40,073 bases of DNA from Candidatus Dependentiae bacterium (GTDB lineage: Bacteria > Babelota > Babeliae > Babelales > Babelaceae). Location: NCBI GenBank assembly GCA_013821315.1, contig JACDHA010000013.1, positions 1 to 40,073 of the forward strand, written 5' to 3'. The notes under the pieces were generated by a model, which had not been told where the DNA came from, did no database searches, and saw only the letters and a list, made by a program, of their open reading frames with translations. Positions 35,471 through 40,073 of this stretch are shown here, one piece after another (position 1 is the stretch's first letter; each line of letters begins with the position of its first letter). The translations under genes and the position numbers were made by a program.

Positions 35471-35503
35471 AAAAAGGGGTGCTTTCATAAGCACCCCTTT
35501 TTT
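35471..35503. terminator. Bidirectional intrinsic terminator
   Basis: AAAAAGGGGTGC (35471-35482) pairs with GCACCCCTTTTT, six Ts at the end. It lies between the ankyrin gene and the convergent lipoprotein gene. Confidence 0.88.
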
Positions 35504-35524
35504 GGTAGTTCAATATATTTAAAC

Positions 35525-36154
35525 TTAAGAAGCAAAATCTAGTTTTTCACCTGTTGCTTGATCTACCAGGGTAATAATAAAGTTGTTTCTAAATGCGTTG
35601 CAGGGTATAAAAATTAACCCATTGAGTGAGCTGTAAGGCTTAATAATACAATCATCTACTGTTTTTAAAGCAAAATCAGAGTCAAGTTGACGATTAGCTT
35701 CTGCAGATTTAGCGCTGTCAACGATAGCAGGTATAGCTAGTGGTGGTACTATAAGTGCTGGAAGGCCATAAGCAAGAGCTCTTGTTACGGTTGACGTATG
35801 CACTTTTTGTGCTACTTCGCTTGCTGTAGCACAAGGTAAACTAATAGCTTGCTGTGAGAAATATAAATAACGTGGCGAATTATTAACTATAGTAATATGT
35901 AACGGTTGATAACCGGCTTTAATCACATCGCGATCAAGATACAATTTGCATTCACGTGGTGTAAGAGCTTTATACATAAATGTAATAGGTTGTTGTTCTG
36001 AAGGTCTTGCTGCTGGAGAGCAATCAGACATGAGCTTAGGCAATGAAGTTGCTCTATAACGAGCGCATCCTACGCTAAGAAGTAAGCTGCAAACGAGAGT
36101 GCTCAATACCGTTAATCGATGAAAAGTAAAAGAAATCATACTAAGAGTCCCCAT
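35525..36154 (-). CDS. Putative lipoprotein of unknown function
   Basis: The frame is open to 36277, but the ATG at 36154 (or 36139, which has GGGGA 8 nt upstream) is preferred because it places a lipoprotein signal at the N-terminus: hydrophobic VLSTLVCSLLLSVGC with a good lipobox LSVGC. The earlier start would put 41 hydrophilic residues before it and overlap murB. The mature part has LHITIVNNSPRYLYFS, an Ala/Pro-rich hydrophobic stretch (ALAYGLPALIVPPLAIPAIV) and NAFRNNFIITLVDQATGEKL, suggesting beta-strands. Family not recognised. A decayed copy lies at 34340-34495. Confidence 0.75.
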   Translation of the reverse strand: MGTLSMISFTFHRLTVLSTLVCSLLLSVGCARYRATSLPKLMSDCSPAARPSEQQPITFMYKALTPRECKLYLDRDVIKAGYQPLHITIVNNSPRYLYFSQQAISLPCATASEVAQKVHTSTVTRALAYGLPALIVPPLAIPAIVDSAKSAEANRQLDSDFALKTVDDCIIKPYSSLNGLIFIPCNAFRNNFIITLVDQATGEKLDFAS

Positions 36155-36242
36155 GAGTATTTTTCTATAAGAAATAGATGAGTTTTGATTATGTCTTGTA
36201 TAATCGTAGTTTCTCTTAGTTGTTTTGTCAAACTGAAAAGCT

Positions 36243-37238
36243 CTAGAGCTGTAATAATGGGTAATTTTTAAAACCAATCAAACGACACTCAGGTTGTGGT
36301 AGTATGCCAAATTTCTGTAGCACAAGCTCTTGCATGGTACGTGCAAGTGTTACAATGTCTTGTGTAGTAGTTGTGCCAGTATGGACAATCATGTTAGCAT
36401 GCTGATAGGATACGCCGGCATTGCCCACAGACAGTTCACCTTTAACACCAATTTTATCAAGATAATAGGCTACATAAATAAGTTTTTTTCCACCGCTTAT
36501 AAGAGTTACTTCGTTTTCATGAAAGTTTCTAAAAAAGCTGCCACAAGTATTAATTGTAGGGTATCTTTTATGACGATGACGTATAGTTTCATCGCTGCGA
36601 CCACGTGCATATGCTGCTTGAACTGTATCAACTTTTTTTAACTTGAAGGTAGCAGAAACTAAATAATAGTTGTTTTCATGAAGCGTTGAGTAATTATAAC
36701 CAAAATTAAACCATGCATGAGGTACTGTTAAGAGCTCACCGGTTGTTTTGTGTATTACTTGGCCTTCAACTAAAAACTCACTTAACAAATGTTCAAAATA
36801 ATGAATATTAATAAATACTGAACCACCTACAGTGCCTGGAATACCACTAAACTCTTCAAGACCCACTAAATTATTGCTTAAGCACCAGTCAATAAGTTTT
36901 TGAAACGATACGCCAGCGCCTGCATATACCAGGCAATGGTTGCCATCAACTGGTTTTTCGCGTAGCTCTTGCATAGCTGGTCTTAAAACAAGACCATCAA
37001 ACCCTTCATCGCTTATCAGAACATTGGCGCCTTCGCCAAGCATACAAATTTTAAGTGATTGAGTATCTGCAAATGCTAATGCTTGCTGAAATTCAAGAGG
37101 CGTTGTAGGTGCGCAATAAAAACGTGCAGACCCTCCGGTTTTAAACCAGTTTTTATCAGCCAAAGGAACATATTCTTCAATAAGCCCTGGGCGCATATAC
37201 GTATTAAACGAGCGCGGTAAACTTTTTTCTAATGCCAT
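36243..37238 (-). CDS. murB: UDP-N-acetylenolpyruvoylglucosamine reductase
   Basis: FAD-dependent reduction giving UDP-MurNAc, an early cytoplasmic step in peptidoglycan synthesis. FAD-binding signatures are visible: WFKTGGSARFY, LGEGANVLISDEGFDGLVLR and FSGIPGTVGGSVFIN. Catalytic Ser is in CGSFFRN (residue 234 from this start) and the catalytic Glu in PQPECRLIGF (317). The ATG at 37238 is chosen; a TTG six codons upstream is possible. Neither start has a strong SD. Follows trhO closely, so the two may be co-transcribed. Confidence 0.95.
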   Translation of the reverse strand: MALEKSLPRSFNTYMRPGLIEEYVPLADKNWFKTGGSARFYCAPTTPLEFQQALAFADTQSLKICMLGEGANVLISDEGFDGLVLRPAMQELREKPVDGNHCLVYAGAGVSFQKLIDWCLSNNLVGLEEFSGIPGTVGGSVFINIHYFEHLLSEFLVEGQVIHKTTGELLTVPHAWFNFGYNYSTLHENNYYLVSATFKLKKVDTVQAAYARGRSDETIRHRHKRYPTINTCGSFFRNFHENEVTLISGGKKLIYVAYYLDKIGVKGELSVGNAGVSYQHANMIVHTGTTTTQDIVTLARTMQELVLQKFGILPQPECRLIGFKNYPLLQL

Positions 37239-37261
37239 AGTAGTGTTTCTATTCAAATTAA

Positions 37262-38188
37262 TTAAAGGGTTGAAAAAGATTCTAGAGTAATTTTATGCGG
37301 TAGGGTGCGAATATTAACACTACCTGATTGTACGAGCTCTAAGCATCGAGTACTGCAGGTGTTATGGTAACTGGTAATACAGTTAGGACATACAATAATT
37401 TGTCTGTTACATTCAGCATTAATGCAATTGGTATACTCGTCAAATTGCACCTGGCAATGATCGCAGTGAGCAAGCACATCGTTTGTTACTTGATTTGCAA
37501 TACGGCCATCAAAGACATAATTTTTACCTTTAAAGTGTCCGTTAGGGTACTGAGTTACATAATTATGTATACCACCTTGTATGTGATATACCTTCTGAGC
37601 TACTTGTTTAAGTTTTACATAAGCAGAAGCGCGTTCACATCGTACGCCACCGGTACAAAACATAACTATTTGTTTGTCTTTAAGTGCTTCTGCGTTACTG
37701 TCAACAAAGGCAGGAAACTCTCTAAATGTTTTTGTATTAGGTACAAGAGCATCTTTAAAAGTGCCTACACGCGATTCATAATCATTGCGTGTATCGAGTA
37801 AAACTAAGTTTTCTGGGTTGCTATTTATAAGTTCATGCACTTGTTGCGGAGTTAAGTATTCGCCTGCATCTTTAGCGCTCAGAAGAGCTGGATCTATACC
37901 TAAGCGTACTATCTCTTTTTTAACTTGAACTTTTAAGCGAGGAAAGTGGTCAGCGCTGCCGGGACTTTCTTTAAAATCTATATCGTTAAAGAGTGTATGA
38001 GCATGCATTGCTTTTTTGTAAAGCTCCATGCTCTGGGTGCTGCCGCCAAGAGTACCATTAATACCCTCATGAGCAACGAGAACGCGGCCTTTAAGATTAA
38101 GAGTCGTGCATAAGTCTCGTTGCCACGAAACGATATCTTCAGGATTTTGTATATCAATATATTTGTAATATAGTACTATTTTTGCCAT
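37262..38188 (-). CDS. trhO: tRNA uridine-34 hydroxylase TrhO (rhodanese family, YceA)
   Basis: Introduces 5-hydroxyuridine at the wobble position of tRNAs using molecular oxygen, prephenate-independent. The N-terminal acylphosphatase-like part reads LKGRVLVAHEGINGTLGG, the central rhodanese domain LLDTRNDYESRVG and VMFCTGGVRCERASAY with active-site Cys178. The C-terminal Cys-rich tail (HCDHCQVQF, NAECNRQIIVCPNC, TCSTRC) resembles a zinc site found in many YceA proteins. Length 308 aa is usual. Lies 24 nt upstream of murB on the same strand. Confidence 0.93.
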   Translation of the reverse strand: MAKIVLYYKYIDIQNPEDIVSWQRDLCTTLNLKGRVLVAHEGINGTLGGSTQSMELYKKAMHAHTLFNDIDFKESPGSADHFPRLKVQVKKEIVRLGIDPALLSAKDAGEYLTPQQVHELINSNPENLVLLDTRNDYESRVGTFKDALVPNTKTFREFPAFVDSNAEALKDKQIVMFCTGGVRCERASAYVKLKQVAQKVYHIQGGIHNYVTQYPNGHFKGKNYVFDGRIANQVTNDVLAHCDHCQVQFDEYTNCINAECNRQIIVCPNCITSYHNTCSTRCLELVQSGSVNIRTLPHKITLESFSTL

Positions 38189-38206
38189 AAGTGTGTATCT
38201 GTTTTT

Positions 38207-38245
38207 AAGAATATACCTAAACTATTTTAGTTTAAGTATATTCTT
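38207..38245. promoter_or_regulatory. 39-nt near-perfect palindrome upstream of trhO
   Basis: AAGAATATAC (38207-38216) mirrors GTATATTCTT (38236-38245), with TAAACTA/TTTAGTTTA inside and one mismatch. There is no T-run after it on the minus strand. It could be an operator in the trhO promoter or the end structure of the upstream gene's mRNA. Confidence 0.5.
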
Positions 38246-38263
38246 AATTTGGATAAATTTAAA

Positions 38264-40073
38264 TTAGCTTGGTTGCTCTTGTTTATAATAGTTGTTTTGA
38301 ACAGGTGCTTGATTATCTTGATTATATAAAGACTCAACAGCTATTTTTAGACCAACTCCACTTTTGCCACTCGTACTAGCGAGATTGGGCCATGTTTTTT
38401 TATCAGGACTAATATAGTCAATCTGCGCAGTTTGTAAGGTAGTATGTAGTTGCGTAGAAGCATGTTGCTTAGAGATAACTAAATATTTTTTACCTAAGCT
38501 ATCGGCAATTGCTTTTTGTGCTTTAAGCTGTTGCACTTTATCCGGTGTTAAAGCATGCTTCTGCCAATTTACATTTTTACATTCAAAGAGCACTGTAGGA
38601 CAACATGCGTCAAATTCTTGTGATTTGACCGTAGGATCCAGCGGATTATACAAGTGTATGCTGAGGCCTTCAAGCTGTTGTCTTAGAGGAGTCCTGCTTA
38701 ATCCTGTGTACAGCCAAGCAGCTACTGCAAGTTCCCAACTAAAGCCACTGGCATTGCCAGTATTGGCAGTTGTTTCTATTAAGTACTTTTGTAGTAACTC
38801 ATAAAAATAAGGGCTAATCGGTTCCTTTAATTGTGCTATAGTTAAAGCTTTATTTAAAATAGCTCTATCTTCGTGATAACACTTTTTACTTGCTAAAAGT
38901 TCTTTAACTAAAGTATCTATCAAATCTGATGACCCTATCGGTAGATAGATTTCTTGTAGAGTGCCCTGCAAAATACTTTTAACTCCTTCATTAATACAAT
39001 GGAAATAGGTATTAAATAGTTGAGCATAATGTCCACGATTATGTTTTACATTCTCTTCTTGTGTAATGGGTGCTTGTAACGCAACAGCTTCTTGGTGTTG
39101 CTTTACAAGCTGAGCTGATTGACTTGCTTTAACTGCTAACTGAGTAACTATCTCTTGTTTGTGGTTCTCTACTTGAGCTTTATGAGCTTGCACTACTTTT
39201 AAATTGTTTAGAGATAGTTTGTGATTTTCAGTTAATGCAGCATTAGCACGAGCATACTCATTACAGGTATGTATAGTTTTTTCCAATAATCCTACTAATT
39301 GCTGCTTCTGAAAAGCATTCTGATTATAGAGCTCTGCATTTTTTGAGTTCAAGTAATAAGCAGTGGCTAAGGCGGTAAGCTTTTCTTCAGCAGAGCTGTT
39401 TGAAGCAAGTTTTAGCTGACAATCAGCTTGTTGCTGTTGTAAAGCAGTATCTTGTGTAGTAATAAGCTCTAGTGCTTTTGCATGATCAATTGCTTTAGCA
39501 GCCAAAGTATCGTAGCAAAAAGTCATTAAGACACTTTCTTGTTCTAACTGTTTAAGTGTAAGCTCTATACTTTTTTCTTCTTCTAAGACTGGTGCTGTAA
39601 ATAAGAGAGCCTGTTTATTTTCTAAATAAGCAATTTGAGATTCAAGAAGCTCTTTTTGTTCTTGGAGCGCTTGTATTTGAGCATTTGATGCAGTGGTAGC
39701 TAATTGAGGCTTTAGGCTATCAATGTGCTGACGTGCATACAAAATATACTTTTTAATAATTTCTTTAGAACTGTTAATAACAACAGTAAATAGCTGCTCA
39801 AAAAGAGATGAATCTTCTGGAGTAGCTACAAGTTGTGTTAATGATGCTATCAGAGGAGTAATAAAAGGTTCTAAAGAAACTGTAGTAGTTAAAAAGTTTT
39901 TAAACAGCTTGTTTTTTTCGATTAAAATAGCCAGTTTAGAAAGTTCATGAATACCTTCAATGCTCTTTTTAATGAGTATGATGTCCTGCTTATCTAGGCT
40001 AATGCTCTTTTGTTTTGCCTGTAATGTTTGAATTACACGTTTTTTTGGGGTTAATCTATTGCGGGTTACTTTA
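38264..40073 (-). CDS. Large coiled-coil protein with restriction-endonuclease-like C-terminus (5' end outside window)
   Basis: The frame stays open to the window edge (603 codons); the TTG at 39742 is internal, so the true start lies beyond. The N-terminal visible part is helical (SIEGIHELSKLAILIEKNKL); ~110-350 is Gln/Ala/Leu/Glu-rich coiled coil (LEQESVLMTF, KAQVENHKQEIV). The C-terminal ~150 residues are globular: GFSWELAVAAWLY, then FDACCPTVLFECKNVNW and LKAQKAIADSLGKKYLVISK. An Asp followed by E-x-K after a hydrophobic strand is the PD-(D/E)xK nuclease core, as in REase-fold toxin domains. Tail NNYYKQEQPS. A nuclease effector is possible; not proven. Confidence 0.75.
   Translation of the reverse strand, partial: KVTRNRLTPKKRVIQTLQAKQKSISLDKQDIILIKKSIEGIHELSKLAILIEKNKLFKNFLTTTVSLEPFITPLIASLTQLVATPEDSSLFEQLFTVVINSSKEIIKKYILYARQHIDSLKPQLATTASNAQIQALQEQKELLESQIAYLENKQALLFTAPVLEEEKSIELTLKQLEQESVLMTFCYDTLAAKAIDHAKALELITTQDTALQQQQADCQLKLASNSSAEEKLTALATAYYLNSKNAELYNQNAFQKQQLVGLLEKTIHTCNEYARANAALTENHKLSLNNLKVVQAHKAQVENHKQEIVTQLAVKASQSAQLVKQHQEAVALQAPITQEENVKHNRGHYAQLFNTYFHCINEGVKSILQGTLQEIYLPIGSSDLIDTLVKELLASKKCYHEDRAILNKALTIAQLKEPISPYFYELLQKYLIETTANTGNASGFSWELAVAAWLYTGLSRTPLRQQLEGLSIHLYNPLDPTVKSQEFDACCPTVLFECKNVNWQKHALTPDKVQQLKAQKAIADSLGKKYLVISKQHASTQLHTTLQTAQIDYISPDKKTWPNLASTSGKSGVGLKIAVESLYNQDNQAPVQNNYYKQEQPS

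Noticed and set aside
36155-36277. Upstream extension of the lipoprotein gene to 36277
   Set aside because: It would put 41 hydrophilic residues before the lipoprotein signal and overlap the murB end; the internal ATGs fit better.
37364-37801. 145-codon open frame on the plus strand inside trhO
   Set aside because: It is antisense to a clearly conserved enzyme, has no SD and its residues look like random translation; a shadow frame.
38264-39742. A complete 492-aa protein starting at TTG 39742
   Set aside because: The same frame continues open without a stop to the window end, so this start is internal.

Overview
The window is AT-rich bacterial DNA from a diderm (Gram-negative type) organism. 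It encodes BamA, FtsI, an FtsL-like protein, MurB, GroES/GroEL, CysRS, thioredoxin, ribulose-phosphate 3-epimerase and the tRNA hydroxylase TrhO. These core genes are scattered singly among many genes for exported proteins: eight ankyrin-repeat proteins (one only as its 3' end), six small paralogous secreted proteins, two exported glycosyltransferases, an exported AAA+ ATPase operon, a four-Cache-domain protein and a coiled-coil protein with a restriction-endonuclease-like C-terminus. A lean core with a host-interaction-like secretome fits an intracellular symbiont or parasite of protists, such as Candidatus Dependentiae (TM6/Babeliales). That assignment is inference from gene content and style; no marker gene was searched.

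Layout. 1-234: 3' end of an ankyrin gene. 313-1062 (-): membrane-anchored HAD-like protein. 1302-9599 (+): three exported ankyrin proteins, the first 1604 aa long behind a consensus promoter. 9658-10784 (-): an exported LEA-like protein and rpe. 11014-12983 (+): groES-groEL. 13078-15060: two paralogous exported ankyrin genes (-) with a decayed copy of the groEL 3' end and its terminator between them. 15277-19684: six small secreted proteins (+), with an exported glycosyltransferase (-) and what looks like a decayed IS607-type element among them. 19835-21815: small membrane protein, GT32-type exported glycosyltransferase, small repeat protein. 21978-26544 (-): ftsI, ftsL-like and bamA. 26635-28381: cysS (+) and trxA (-). 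28528-30177 (+): four tandem Cache domains. 30326-34241 (+): five tightly packed genes led by an exported AAA+ ATPase. 34242-36154: relic of a lipoprotein gene, an ankyrin gene (+), then the intact lipoprotein gene (-). 36243-38188 (-): murB and trhO. 38264 to the window end (-): 3' part of a large coiled-coil protein.

How it works together. The core genes cover envelope building, protein folding and translation. Nearly all other proteins begin with a signal peptide or membrane anchor, so they are destined for the periplasm, the surface or the host. The most unusual regions are the exported AAA+ operon (30326-34241), the secreted paralog cluster (15277-19684), and two places where an ankyrin gene is flanked by a partial duplicate of its neighbour, which hints at how the ankyrin repertoire spreads.
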